Shown piece by piece: positions 8,402 to 17,424 of a DNA stretch of 64,000 nt. The notes under the pieces were generated by a model that worked only from the letters and a program-made list of their open reading frames with translations, was not told the DNA's origin and did no database searches. This DNA is from Rhizobium terrae (GTDB taxonomy: Bacteria; Pseudomonadota; Alphaproteobacteria; Rhizobiales; Rhizobiaceae). The DNA lies in the NCBI RefSeq assembly GCF_003425685.1, contig NZ_QJKM01000015.1:62001-126000 (forward strand). Reading direction: 5' to 3'. Within the stretch, counting starts at the first letter, position 1. Every line of letters starts with the position of its first letter. Position numbers and translations under genes: made by a program.

Positions 8402-8985
8402 CCGCGGCGGATTTATCGCCGTCCGGTTCGTCGATCCGGCGCTGGCTCGGCGCAGCAATCGTCCTCTTCCTTCTGCAGATAGCCGTTCTTTATGCGGTGG
8501 GCCGCATTCCGATCTGCGAATGCGGCTATGTGAAGTTCTGGGAAGGCGGGGTGAACACCGGTGGCAATTCCCAGCACCTTTCCGACTGGTATACGCCTTC
8601 CCACATCATCCACGGCTTCCTGTTCTATGGCCTCGGCTGGCTGGTGCTGCGGCGCGCGCCGATCACCGCGCGGCTGTCGCTGGCGGTGCTGATCGAGGCG
8701 GCCTGGGAAATCCTCGAAAATTCCCCGATCATCATCGACCGGTACCGCACCGCCACCATGGCGCTCGGATATACGGGCGACAGCATCATCAATTCCGCGA
8801 TGGACACGGTGTTCATGGCATTGGGGTTCTTCGCCGGGTCCAGGCTGCCGATATGGCTAACGGTGGCGATCGCCATCTTCTTCGAACTGCTGACGGGTTA
8901 TATCATCCGCGACAACCTGACGCTCAACGTGCTGATGCTGATCTGGCCGGTCGATGCGATCCGCACCTGGCAGGGCGGGCTTTAG
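8398..8985 (+). CDS. DUF2585 (UPF0314) membrane protein
   Basis: A 195-aa inner-membrane protein with four or more hydrophobic segments and conserved polar stretches CECGYVKFWEG, HLSDWYTPSHIIHGF, EAAWEILENSP and GYTGDSIINSAMD. These match the DUF2585 family of alphaproteobacteria, of unknown function. The GTG start overlaps the ispZ stop by four bases (GTGA), so it is probably the last gene of the dapF operon. The HIIHGF and EAAWE motifs within membrane helices might form a polar active or binding site; that is inference. Confidence 0.88.
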   Translation: MTAADLSPSGSSIRRWLGAAIVLFLLQIAVLYAVGRIPICECGYVKFWEGGVNTGGNSQHLSDWYTPSHIIHGFLFYGLGWLVLRRAPITARLSLAVLIEAAWEILENSPIIIDRYRTATMALGYTGDSIINSAMDTVFMALGFFAGSRLPIWLTVAIAIFFELLTGYIIRDNLTLNVLMLIWPVDAIRTWQGGL

Positions 8986-9111
8986 ACCGCGTCGTCGTGA
9001 TACAGCTTTGATCCACGGCTTCTCCGGACTGGTTAAGTTTTCTTAACGGGCACCTGTTAGTTTTTGCGGGGTAGCACAAGGTCCCGGAGGAATGCTTCGT
9101 GCGGGGGTTTT

Positions 9112-10302
9112 ATGGAATCGCACGATAATTTCGCCTATTTATTGCCCTTCATCTTTTTCGTTTTCGGATGCACCTTCCTTTTCCTCCGACGTTGGGGTTC
9201 TGACTCGGCCCATCACTGGGGAATAGGATATATCGCCGCCGCGCTCGGTTTCGCCTCTCCGCTGCTGCTGTCGGAGCTTCCGGTCGAGGCGCGGGCGATC
9301 ATCTCCAACGCACTCTTCTTCGCCGCCTTCTTCTTCTACGGCGAAGCGCTTTACAGCCGCTTCCGGATTCTTCCGGCGTTCAACGCGCGGATATTCTTCT
9401 GCGCGGTCGCGATGGCGGGGATCGCCTATCTCGTCGTCGTGGCGCATGACCTGAAAGGCGAGCTGATCGTCAGCGATCTCGGCTGCGCGATCCTGCTTCT
9501 CATCCCGCTCTGGCAGACCCGCGGCCATCTCAGCCGGCCGGTCGACCGGGTGCTTATCGGCATGGTCGGTCTGGTGGTGGTCGAAACGCTGGTGCGCGTT
9601 TCATCGCTGATTGTCTTCGCATCGGGAGATGCCTATTCATCGCTGGATGATTTCCTTTCCTCCGACTATGCCTTCGTCATGCAGGTCGGCGCGAGCATTC
9701 TGGGCTTCCTGCTGGCGCTGACGGTGCTCGGCATCGTCATGCTGGATGTGGTCGGCCAGCACCGCCACGCGGCTGAACACGATCCGCTGACCGATCTCCT
9801 CAACCGCCGCGGTTTCGAGCGGGCAACTCCCGATTTCGCAAGGGACGCCTTTCCGTCCGGCGCAGTGCTGGTCTGCGACATCGATCACTTCAAGCTCGTC
9901 AACGATCTTTTCGGTCACGCGGCGGGAGACAGCGTCATCGTCGGTCTGGCGAAGGTTCTTCGCGACGGGCTGCCGAAGGAAGCGCTGGCGGCGCGTTTCG
10001 GCGGCGAAGAGTTCGTGGCTTTCCTTCCGGGCGTTACACTTGCGGAGGCTGGCGTGCTCGCCAATGCGATCCGGCTGACCTTCGGCGCCCGCAACTGGCG
10101 CGAAGGCGGAATCGACCAGCAGGTGACCGCGAGCTTCGGTGTGTCTTCCACGGCGCGTGGCGACCATTCGATGCATGACGCGATCGGACGGGCGGACGCC
10201 TGCCTCTATGCCGCGAAAGCCGGCGGACGCAATCAGGTGGTGACGGAAGGCAGCCAGCCGGCGAACATGCCGCGGCACCTGCGGGTCATCTCGGTCGCCT
10301 GA
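9112..10302 (+). CDS. Membrane-anchored GGDEF diguanylate cyclase
   Basis: 396 aa. About six to seven membrane segments occupy residues 1-230, followed by a GGDEF domain (about 235-390) opening DPLTDLLNRRGFE. The active-site loop is GGEEF (297-301), preceded by DIDHFKLVNDLFGH, so catalysis of 2 GTP to c-di-GMP is expected. The usual inhibitory RxxD site is absent: the residues before GGEEF read PKEALAARF. No EAL domain is present. The ATG at 9112 follows a GGGGG stretch at suitable distance. A perfect GTTAAG-TTTT-CTTAAC inverted repeat (9032-9047) lies 65 bases upstream. The stimulus sensed by the membrane part is unknown. Confidence 0.92.
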   Translation: MESHDNFAYLLPFIFFVFGCTFLFLRRWGSDSAHHWGIGYIAAALGFASPLLLSELPVEARAIISNALFFAAFFFYGEALYSRFRILPAFNARIFFCAVAMAGIAYLVVVAHDLKGELIVSDLGCAILLLIPLWQTRGHLSRPVDRVLIGMVGLVVVETLVRVSSLIVFASGDAYSSLDDFLSSDYAFVMQVGASILGFLLALTVLGIVMLDVVGQHRHAAEHDPLTDLLNRRGFERATPDFARDAFPSGAVLVCDIDHFKLVNDLFGHAAGDSVIVGLAKVLRDGLPKEALAARFGGEEFVAFLPGVTLAEAGVLANAIRLTFGARNWREGGIDQQVTASFGVSSTARGDHSMHDAIGRADACLYAAKAGGRNQVVTEGSQPANMPRHLRVISVA

Positions 10303-10311
10303 GCGATCTCG

Positions 10312-10917
10312 TCAGCCCTTGGCGGCCGCAGCCTTTTCGATCGCAGGCATCAGATCCTGGGTGAGGCTGCGCTCGTCGAAAGGTCCGACGCGCTTGTAGA
10401 GGATCGTGCCGTCAGGCCCGACGAGATAGCTTTCCGGGATGCCGTAAACGCCCCAGTCGATCGCTGCCTTGCCGTTCGGGTCGACGCCGATCGCCTTGTA
10501 GGGATTGCCGAGCTCGCCGAGGAAACGGAGCGCGTTGTCGTTGCGGTCCTTGTAGTTGATTCCGACGATATTGAGCCGGCTATCTTTCGACAGCTCCTTC
10601 AGGATCGGATGCTCTTGCCGGCAGGGCACGCACCAGGAGGCGAAGACATTGACGAGCGTCAGCTTGCCGGTCACGGCGGCATCGGTCAGCGCGGCGGTGT
10701 TCGAGCCTTCGAGCGGCGGGAGAGCCAGAGAAGGAGCCTTCTTGCCGATCAGCGCCGAGGGAATGGCGGAGATGTCGCGGCCGTTGACGTCCTGGTCATA
10801 GAGCATCTTGCCGGCGACGGCCGCAAAGCCGAGAAAGACGACGAGCGGAATCAGCGCGAGTGCGTAACGGGCGAAATCCTTGCGTTCCGCCGGACGGTTT
10901 TCGGTCTCGACGCTCAT
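10312..10917 (-). CDS. ccmG: Cytochrome c biogenesis thiol:disulfide interchange protein CcmG (DsbE)
   Basis: A periplasmic, membrane-tethered thioredoxin that reduces apocytochrome c or CcmH before heme attachment. 201 aa: an N-terminal anchor (about 18-38), then a thioredoxin fold with the active site ASWCVPCRQEHP and the cis-proline loop YGIPESYLV. It overlaps ccmD by four bases and is the last gene of the ccmABCDG cluster, transcribed right to left. The CcmE, F, H and I proteins are not in the window. Confidence 0.96.
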   Translation of the reverse strand: MSVETENRPAERKDFARYALALIPLVVFLGFAAVAGKMLYDQDVNGRDISAIPSALIGKKAPSLALPPLEGSNTAALTDAAVTGKLTLVNVFASWCVPCRQEHPILKELSKDSRLNIVGINYKDRNDNALRFLGELGNPYKAIGVDPNGKAAIDWGVYGIPESYLVGPDGTILYKRVGPFDERSLTQDLMPAIEKAAAAKG

Positions 10918-11114
10918 GCCGTGTCGCCCTTGACCGCGTCGCCCCTGGCCGCGTCATTGCGCGGCTGCGCCGAACGACGGCGGATGCCGGAGGCTTCGAG
11001 TTCGGCCAGCTCCTTCTGTCGGGCGCGCCCATCGAGCCATACCCAACCGGTCAGACAGAGCGTCACGATCGCGGTCACGGCATAGGACATGGCGATGTAG
11101 AACGTATGGGTCAT
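10914..11114 (-). CDS. ccmD: Heme exporter protein CcmD
   Basis: A 66-aa protein with a single membrane segment (about 8-26) followed by a basic cytoplasmic tail (RARQKELAELEASGIRRR), the pattern of CcmD, which helps release holo-CcmE from the CcmABC complex. Identification rests on size, topology and position between ccmC and ccmG. The tail after about residue 50 is rich in Arg, Asp and Ala and is longer than the minimum seen in the family. Confidence 0.92.
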   Translation of the reverse strand: MTHTFYIAMSYAVTAIVTLCLTGWVWLDGRARQKELAELEASGIRRRSAQPRNDAARGDAVKGDTA

Positions 11115-11115
11115 C

Positions 11116-11886
11116 TCACGCCTCGGATCCCGGTGTCCGGCCTGCCATGCGGGCTGCCATGCGCCGCTGGGCGGTGATACGGCGGCGCCAGATCTCGTTG
11201 CGCATCGCCATCACATGCAGGGTGAAGAAGAGGGTCGTGAAGGCGATTGCCATGAACAGCAGCGGCCAGAGGAATTCCTGGTCGATGGTCGGGCCGTCCA
11301 TGCGGATGACGCTCGCCGGCTGGTGCAGCGTGTTCCACCAATCGACCGAGAATTTGATGATCGGTATGTTGACGAAACCGACGAGGATCAGCACGGCGGA
11401 AAGGCGGGCAGCCCTGCCGGGGTCGTCCATGGCGCGGTTCAGCGCGATCAGACCGAGATACATCAGGAAAAGCACGAAAACGGAGGTCAGCCGCGCATCC
11501 CACACCCACCACGTGCCCCACATGGGCTTGCCCCAGAGCGAACCGGTGGCGAGCGCGATCAGCGTGAAGGCGGCACCGAGCGGGGCGGCGGCCTTGTGCG
11601 ACACGTCGGCCAACGGGTGGCGCCAGACCAGCGTGCCGATTGCCGAAACCGCCATGACGGAATAACACATCATCGACAGCCAGGCGGCGGGCACATGCAC
11701 ATACATGATGCGGACCGTCATGCCCTGCTGGTAGTCGCCTTCCGTCGTAAAGCTCAGGTAAAGCCCGATCGCGAACAGGATCGCCGTCGCGCCGGCCATC
11801 CACGGCAGAATGCGTGCCGCCAGGCCCAGGAAGCGCGTCGGGTTGGCGAGATCGCTGAATTTGGTGATGGCGAGACTTTCGGTCAT
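11116..11886 (-). CDS. ccmC: Heme transporter subunit CcmC
   Basis: A six-helix inner-membrane heme-handling protein that loads heme onto CcmE. 256 aa. The tryptophan-rich WWD loop is visible as WGTWWVWDARLTS, and the flanking heme-ligand histidines are in YVHVPAAW and LHQPASV. It sits between ccmB (59 bases upstream) and ccmD (1-base gap). A TTTAGAA-AGA-TTCAATG stretch overlaps its start codon; see findings for an Irr-like comparison. Confidence 0.96.
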   Translation of the reverse strand: MTESLAITKFSDLANPTRFLGLAARILPWMAGATAILFAIGLYLSFTTEGDYQQGMTVRIMYVHVPAAWLSMMCYSVMAVSAIGTLVWRHPLADVSHKAAAPLGAAFTLIALATGSLWGKPMWGTWWVWDARLTSVFVLFLMYLGLIALNRAMDDPGRAARLSAVLILVGFVNIPIIKFSVDWWNTLHQPASVIRMDGPTIDQEFLWPLLFMAIAFTTLFFTLHVMAMRNEIWRRRITAQRRMAARMAGRTPGSEA

Positions 11887-11945
11887 TGAATCTTTCTAAA
11901 CTGCGGAAGCGCCTGACGTCTTGATCGTGGTCAATCGCATTCTAG

Positions 11946-12605
11946 TCAGTCATTGGTGTTTCTCAAAGCCAGCGCTGCACCAAGCGGGCCGATCACGGCA
12001 AAAAACATTGTGATCGCCACCAATATCAAGAAAGGCGGCATAAACGGGGCGGGATCCTCGACGGCGGCATAGGAGGCGCTGACGCCGAAGATCAGCACCG
12101 GGATGGCGAGGGGCAGGACGAGGATCGACACCAGCAGCCCGCCACGCGGAAGCGTGACGGCGACCGCCGCGCCGACCGCGCCGATGAAGGTCAGCGCCGG
12201 CGTGCCGACCAAGAGCGTCAGCATGGTCGCGCCGACCGCGATCTCGCTCATGTTCATGAAAAGGCCGAGCAGCGGCGAGGCAACGACCAGCGGCAGGGCA
12301 TTACCGAGCCAGTGCGCCAGGCATTTGACGAGCACGGTGAGGACGAGCGGCTGTTCCTGCATCAAGAGAAGATCCAGCGATCCGTCCTCGCGCTCGGTCT
12401 GGAACAGCCGGTCGAGGCCGAGGAGCGCGGAGAGGAGAGCGCCGATCCAGACGATAGCGGGGCCGATGCGGGACAGGAGGTTCAGGTCCGGCCCGACGCC
12501 GAAGGGGATGACGGCGACGACGGTCATGAAGAACAGGACACCGATCAATGCGCCGCCGCCGGCACGGACCGAGAGTTTGAAATCGCGGAGGAGGAGGGCG
12601 GTCAT
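11946..12605 (-). CDS. ccmB: Heme exporter permease CcmB
   Basis: The membrane subunit of the CcmABC complex. 219 aa with about six membrane helices. The family start MTALLLRDFKLSVRAGGGAL at 12605 is used; the open frame upstream is non-homologous. The conserved REDGSLDLLLM segment, where CcmB contacts the ATPase, is present. A 43-base gap separates it from ccmA. Works with CcmA ATP hydrolysis to release CcmE-bound heme for cytochrome c assembly. Confidence 0.95.
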   Translation of the reverse strand: MTALLLRDFKLSVRAGGGALIGVLFFMTVVAVIPFGVGPDLNLLSRIGPAIVWIGALLSALLGLDRLFQTEREDGSLDLLLMQEQPLVLTVLVKCLAHWLGNALPLVVASPLLGLFMNMSEIAVGATMLTLLVGTPALTFIGAVGAAVAVTLPRGGLLVSILVLPLAIPVLIFGVSASYAAVEDPAPFMPPFLILVAITMFFAVIGPLGAALALRNTND

Positions 12606-12648
12606 TGTACCCGCCCTCGGCAGAGGGGGGCAATGAGGGGCAGGACCA

Positions 12649-13293
12649 TTACCACCTCTCCTCCGCAATACCCGCAAATCCCGTCATCCTCAGCTCCTTT
12701 GCGTTCTCCAGCCCGAGAGGCTGGTGGGTCGCGGCGAGCATGATACCGCCGTCAGCGAGATGCGTCTTGATCAATGTCGTGAACACGCCCTCCGCACTCA
12801 CATCGAGTGCCGCGGTCGGTTCATCGAGAATCCAGACTGGGCGATGAGCCACAAGCAGTTTGGCGAAGGCCATGCGGCGCTGCTGGCCGGCGGAGAGATA
12901 ACCGAAGGGCAGATGAGTGATGCCGCCAAGGCCAACGGCATCCGCGGCCTCGCCGATGGAGATGCCTCGGCCGCCCGCAAAATCGCCAAGGAAGTCCTTC
13001 CAGAAGGAGAGATTCTCCGCAACCGTCAGTTCCACCTTCATCGCATTACGGTGGCCGAGATAGTGGCAGGCCTCGGCGGCATGCATGCCCGATTCGGCGG
13101 TGTCCGAATGCCAGGTCACGCGCCCGGTCTCGGGACGCAACAGGCCGGCGACGACGCGGAGCAGGGTCGATTTTCCCGAACCGTTGCGGCCCGTCAGCAC
13201 GAGCGCGCCGCCGGCTGAAAGATCGAAGGACACGTCCTGGAAAATAAGGTCTTCGCCCCGCCTCGCGCTCAAATTCTCGGCCGTCAGCCGCAT
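12649..13293 (-). CDS. ccmA: Heme ABC exporter ATP-binding protein CcmA
   Basis: A 214-aa ABC ATPase: Walker A GRNGSGKST, signature LSAGQQRRMAFAKLL, Walker B VWILDEPTAALD and H-loop ATHQ. The GYLSAGQQRR form is typical for CcmA. The start at 13293 (MRLTAENLSARRGED) is preferred to an in-frame ATG ten codons upstream because GAAGG lies about ten bases before it. First gene of ccmABCDG, divergent from acnA across a shared 271-base interval. Confidence 0.95.
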   Translation of the reverse strand: MRLTAENLSARRGEDLIFQDVSFDLSAGGALVLTGRNGSGKSTLLRVVAGLLRPETGRVTWHSDTAESGMHAAEACHYLGHRNAMKVELTVAENLSFWKDFLGDFAGGRGISIGEAADAVGLGGITHLPFGYLSAGQQRRMAFAKLLVAHRPVWILDEPTAALDVSAEGVFTTLIKTHLADGGIMLAATHQPLGLENAKELRMTGFAGIAEERW

Positions 13294-13564
13294 CTCGGGA
13301 ACCTTCGTTAAGATTTTAATCATCGCGATCCGAAAATTTATCCGGAATGCGCTTCGACCGTCTGGAACCCTTCTTAGAAATTATCTATAAGCACTGCAAC
13401 CACGCCAGCGGCCGGCGTGATTTCCACCTAGCGCCGAACCTGAAGATCCCAAAATCTTCTCGTGCGGACAGCGGAAATGGTCGCACCCGCATCCTGATGT
13501 GCATGAAGTGCATAGGCGTCCGCACGCGCGTGTTGGCTCTTAAAATCAGCGGGGTTATCTTTCC
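13294..13564. promoter_or_regulatory. Divergent ccmA/acnA control region with an Irr-like imperfect palindrome
   Basis: Holds the promoters for ccmA (minus) and acnA (plus). At 13373-13389 the sequence CTTAGAA-ATT-ATCTATA matches the rhizobial Irr box pattern TTTAGAA-N3-TTCTAAA at 11 of 14 fixed positions. I count this only as a weak candidate, supported by the neighbouring genes being iron-sulfur and heme related. No clear -35/-10 pair was assigned. Confidence 0.3.
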
Positions 13565-16258
13565 GTGGCCAAATCTCTCGACAGCTTCAATTGTCGCTCC
13601 GTCCTTACCGTAGGCGGTAAGGACTATGTCTATTACAGCCTTCCGAAAGCCGAGCAGAATGGTCTGCCGGGCGTTTCGAAGCTGCCCTTCTCCATGAAGG
13701 TGCTGCTCGAAAACCTGTTGCGCTTCGAAGACGGCCAGTCCGTCACCAAGGAACAGATCCTTTCGGTCGCCGAATGGCTGAACAACAAGGGCCTGACCGA
13801 GGCTGAAATCGCCTATCGCCCGGCCCGCGTGCTGATGCAGGACTTCACCGGCGTTCCGGCAGTCGTCGACCTTGCGGCGATGCGCGACGGCATCAAGGCG
13901 CTCGGCGGCGATCCGGAAAAGATCAACCCGCTCGTTCCGGTCGACCTTGTCATCGACCATTCGGTCATCGTCGACGAATTCGGCACGCCGCAGGCGTTTG
14001 CCCGCAACGTCGAGCTCGAATACGAGCGCAACGGCGAGCGCTACCGCTTCCTCAAGTGGGGCCAGCAGGCATTCAAGAACTTCCGCGTGGTCCCGCCCGG
14101 CACCGGCATCTGCCACCAGGTCAACCTCGAATATCTCGGCCAGACCGTCTGGACGAACGAGGAAGACGGCGAAACCGTCGCCTATCCGGACACCTGCGTC
14201 GGCACCGACTCGCACACCACGATGATCAACGGCCTCGGCGTGCTCGGCTGGGGCGTCGGCGGCATCGAAGCCGAAGCCTCGATGCTCGGCCAGCCGGTCT
14301 CGATGCTTCTGCCGGAAGTCATCGGTTTCAAGCTGACCGGCAAGCTGAAGGAAGGCGTCACTGCGACCGACCTCGTGCTCACCGTCGTGCAGATGCTGCG
14401 CAAGAAGGGTGTCGTTTCCAAGTTCGTCGAATTCTTCGGTCCGGGCATGGACAACATGCCGCTCGCCGACCGTGCGACGATCGGCAACATGGGTCCGGAA
14501 TACGGCGCGACCTGCGGTTTCTTCCCGGTCGACGGCGAAACCATCAGCTACCTCAACATGTCCGGCCGTACCAAGGAGCGCATCGCTCTTGTCGAGGCTT
14601 ATTCCAAGGCTCAGGGCATGTGGCGTGACGGCGACGGTTCCGATATCGTCTTCACCGATACGCTGGAACTCGACCTCGGCGACGTCGTGCCGTCGATGGC
14701 CGGTCCGAAGCGTCCTGAAGGCCGTATTCCGCTCGAAAACATCGCCTCCGGTTTCGCCGGCTCGATGGACACCGACTATAAGAAGCCCGGCCAACTGAAC
14801 AACCGCTACGCGGTGGAAGGCACCGACTTCGACCTCGGTCATGGCGACGTGGCGATTGCCGCCATCACGTCCTGCACCAACACGTCCAACCCGTCGGTTC
14901 TGATCGCTGCCGGCCTTCTCGCCCGCAACGCCGTTGCCAAGGGCCTGAAGTCCAAGCCGTGGGTCAAGACCTCGCTCGCACCGGGATCCCAGGTCGTCGG
15001 CGAATATCTTGCCAAGTCCGGCCTGCAGGCCGATCTGGACAAGCTCGGCTTCAACCTCGTCGGCTTCGGCTGCACGACCTGCATCGGCAACTCCGGCCCG
15101 CTGCCGGCGCCGATCTCCAAGACGATCAACGACAAGGGCCTCATCGTTTCGGGCGTGCTTTCGGGCAACCGCAACTTCGAAGGCCGTATCTCGCCGGACG
15201 TCCAGGCCAACTATCTCGCCTCGCCGCCGCTCGTCGTTGCCTATGCGCTGGCCGGCACGGTGCAGAAAGACCTGACCAAGGAACCGATCGGCGAAGACCA
15301 GAACGGCAAGCCGGTCTATCTGAAAGACATCTGGCCGACTTCGCACGAAGTGCAGGAATTCATCCAGAAATACGTCACCCGCGAGCTTTACGAAACCAAG
15401 TATGCGGACGTCTTCAAGGGCGATGCGAACTGGCAGGCGGTCAACGTTCCTCCGGGCGACACCTATGCATGGGACGACAAGTCGACCTATGTGCAGAACC
15501 CGCCCTACTTCGTCGGGATGGGCAAGACGGGCGCTGGCCTCAAGAACATCAAGGGCGCCCGCGTCCTCGGTCTCTTCGGCGACAAGATCACTACCGACCA
15601 CATTTCCCCGGCCGGTTCGATCAAGGCGGCATCGCCGGCAGGTGCCTACCTCACGGAAAACGGCGTCGCCGTCGCGGACTTCAACCAGTATGGCACGCGC
15701 CGCGGCAACCATGAAGTGATGATGCGCGGCACGTTCGCCAACATCCGCATCCGCAACCACATGCTCGGCCCGAACGGCAAGGAAGGTGGCTACACCATCC
15801 ACTATCCGTCGAAGGAAGAGATGTCGATCTACGACGCGGCCATGAAGTATAAGGAAGAGGGCACGCCGCTCGTCATCTTCGCCGGCGTCGAATACGGCAA
15901 CGGCTCGTCGCGCGACTGGGCCGCCAAGGGTACCAACCTCTTGGGCGTCAAGGCCGTCATCGCGCAGTCCTTCGAACGCATCCACCGCTCGAACCTGGTC
16001 GGCATGGGCGTCGTGCCCTTCGTCTTCGAAGAAGGCACGACCTGGGCCAGCCTCGGCCTCAAGGGTGACGAAGTCGTCGAGATCGACGGTCTCGAAGGCG
16101 ATATCAAGCCGCGTGAGTGGAAAATCGCCAAGATCACCTACGGCGACGGTACCGTGAAGGAAATCAATATCCTTTGCCGCATCGATACGCTCGACGAGGT
16201 GATCTACATGAATAACGGCGGCATTCTTCAGACCGTTCTTCGCGATCTGGCTGCTTAA
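13565..16258 (+). CDS. acnA: Aconitate hydratase AcnA
   Basis: The TCA-cycle enzyme interconverting citrate and isocitrate through a 4Fe-4S cluster. 897 aa, normal for bacterial AcnA/IRP-type aconitase. The cluster cysteines are Cys437 (TSCTNTSNPSV) and Cys503/Cys506 (CTTCIGNSGPL). The swivel domain carries GVEYGNGSSRDWAAKG. The start is GTG; homology begins at once (MAKSLDSFNCRSVLTVGGKD). Divergent from ccmA. A stem CGCCGGC-TGCTTG-GCCGGCG follows the stop at 16272-16291. Confidence 0.97.
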   Translation: MAKSLDSFNCRSVLTVGGKDYVYYSLPKAEQNGLPGVSKLPFSMKVLLENLLRFEDGQSVTKEQILSVAEWLNNKGLTEAEIAYRPARVLMQDFTGVPAVVDLAAMRDGIKALGGDPEKINPLVPVDLVIDHSVIVDEFGTPQAFARNVELEYERNGERYRFLKWGQQAFKNFRVVPPGTGICHQVNLEYLGQTVWTNEEDGETVAYPDTCVGTDSHTTMINGLGVLGWGVGGIEAEASMLGQPVSMLLPEVIGFKLTGKLKEGVTATDLVLTVVQMLRKKGVVSKFVEFFGPGMDNMPLADRATIGNMGPEYGATCGFFPVDGETISYLNMSGRTKERIALVEAYSKAQGMWRDGDGSDIVFTDTLELDLGDVVPSMAGPKRPEGRIPLENIASGFAGSMDTDYKKPGQLNNRYAVEGTDFDLGHGDVAIAAITSCTNTSNPSVLIAAGLLARNAVAKGLKSKPWVKTSLAPGSQVVGEYLAKSGLQADLDKLGFNLVGFGCTTCIGNSGPLPAPISKTINDKGLIVSGVLSGNRNFEGRISPDVQANYLASPPLVVAYALAGTVQKDLTKEPIGEDQNGKPVYLKDIWPTSHEVQEFIQKYVTRELYETKYADVFKGDANWQAVNVPPGDTYAWDDKSTYVQNPPYFVGMGKTGAGLKNIKGARVLGLFGDKITTDHISPAGSIKAASPAGAYLTENGVAVADFNQYGTRRGNHEVMMRGTFANIRIRNHMLGPNGKEGGYTIHYPSKEEMSIYDAAMKYKEEGTPLVIFAGVEYGNGSSRDWAAKGTNLLGVKAVIAQSFERIHRSNLVGMGVVPFVFEEGTTWASLGLKGDEVVEIDGLEGDIKPREWKIAKITYGDGTVKEINILCRIDTLDEVIYMNNGGILQTVLRDLAA

Positions 16259-16271
16259 AATCTTTATCGCT

Positions 16272-16291
16272 CGCCGGCTGCTTGGCCGGCG
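16272..16291 (+). terminator. Possible terminator after acnA
   Basis: Perfect 7-bp stem CGCCGGC/GCCGGCG with a 6-base loop, 13 bases after the acnA stop. It is not followed by a T-run, so intrinsic termination is uncertain. Confidence 0.3.
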
Positions 16292-16314
16292 GTTGATGTC
16301 AAAGCGTTTGGAAT

Positions 16315-16452
16315 GCCCCTCACCCTAACCCTCTCCCCGCATGCGGGGAGAGGGGACGTGTCCTCCCGCTGTCATTGCATTTTGACGGACCGGTGCGGCA
16401 TATTCCTTCTCCCCGTTTACGGGGAGAAGGTGGCGGCAGCCGGATGAGGGGC
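16315..16452. repeat. RIME-type mosaic palindromic repeat, copy 1
   Basis: Bounded by GCCCCTCA (16315-16322) and TGAGGGGC (16445-16452). Inside are two hairpins: CTCTCCCCGC/GCGGGGAGAG (about 16330-16352) and CCTTCTCCCCG/CGGGGAGAAGG (about 16405-16430), then GGTGGCGGCAGCCGGATGAG. This is the layout of the Rhizobium-specific intergenic mosaic elements. A second copy is at 63131-63265. It lies between acnA and a co-directional permease gene. Confidence 0.85.
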
Positions 16453-16480
16453 ATCTTCACCATATCCAAGGCTACCTCCC

Positions 16481-17218
16481 TTGACCGTCGTCATCTTCAT
16501 CGGAATGGCCGTCACCGTTTTCCTGACATCCCTGCTGTCAGGGATTTTCGGGATGGCGGGCGGGCTGATCCTGCTCTGGGTCCTGCTTTTCCTCTATCCT
16601 GTCGGCACGGCGATCGCCTTCCACGGCATCATCCAGATGGTGTCGAACGGCTCGCGCGCGTGGTTTTCCCGGGCCTATATCGACTACCGCATCCTCGGCA
16701 TCCTCTGCCTCGGCGTCGCCGCTTCGGCCGCCATTCTCTTCTCGTTCAACTACACGCCCAACCTCATCGTCGTGCTGATCGGCGTGGGGCTGATGCCGGT
16801 CCTCGTCTGGCTGCCGGTCAAGCGGCTTCAGCTCGATGCGTCACGGCCGCTGCATGCCTTCGTCTGCGGCCTGTGTTCCGGTGCGCTGACGATCAGCGTC
16901 GGGGTTGCGGGGCCGACGGTCGATATCTTCTTCATCCGCACCCAGATGGACCGGCGCAAGATCATCGCCACCAAGGCGTCGATCCAGACGCTTTCGCATG
17001 TGACGAAGATCGTCTTCTACTGGAATGCCGCAGCGGATTTTCCGCTTCTAGACTGGGTCTCGATCCTGGTTGCGGCGCCGATCGCCATCCTCGGGGCACA
17101 TGTCGGCAACGGCATCCTGCAGAAGATGACCGACGCCAACTTCCGCTCCTGGACCCGCTGGGTGGTGACGGCCGTCGGTGCCGTCTATTTCACGCAAGGG
17201 CTCATGAAACTGATTTGA
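16481..17218 (+). CDS. TauE/SafE family (TSUP) membrane transporter
   Basis: A 245-aa integral membrane protein with about seven to eight helices and the TSUP pattern: an N-terminal glycine-rich helix (LSGIFGMAGGLIL) repeated as a second GVAGPTVD element near residue 145. Members export or import sulfite, sulfonates or other organic anions; the substrate here cannot be told. The start is TTG at 16481, with a weak AAGG about 12 bases upstream; an ATG at 16505 is an alternative. It follows the RIME repeat and stands alone. Confidence 0.85.
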   Translation: MTVVIFIGMAVTVFLTSLLSGIFGMAGGLILLWVLLFLYPVGTAIAFHGIIQMVSNGSRAWFSRAYIDYRILGILCLGVAASAAILFSFNYTPNLIVVLIGVGLMPVLVWLPVKRLQLDASRPLHAFVCGLCSGALTISVGVAGPTVDIFFIRTQMDRRKIIATKASIQTLSHVTKIVFYWNAAADFPLLDWVSILVAAPIAILGAHVGNGILQKMTDANFRSWTRWVVTAVGAVYFTQGLMKLI

Positions 17219-17424
17219 CTGCGGGTCATTTTTTCGGAAAATTTGCGGCCCTCGATCGCGTTGGAGAGCCGATCAAATATCCGGTCCTCACCCCTTCGTG
17301 ACTTTCTCTTGAAGGGGTCGGACGGTTACTTTCCGGCATCCTGTGCGTTGGCCCATGTCGATCCCTCTTGATCGCCGTGCGCAATCGTGGATAACAGTCG
17401 TCCTGATAAAAAGGTCAGCCACCC

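Noticed and set aside
9033..9047. TTAA-N6-TTAAC as a CtrA site before the GGDEF gene
   Set aside because: Spacing is six, not seven. Kept only as an inverted repeat.
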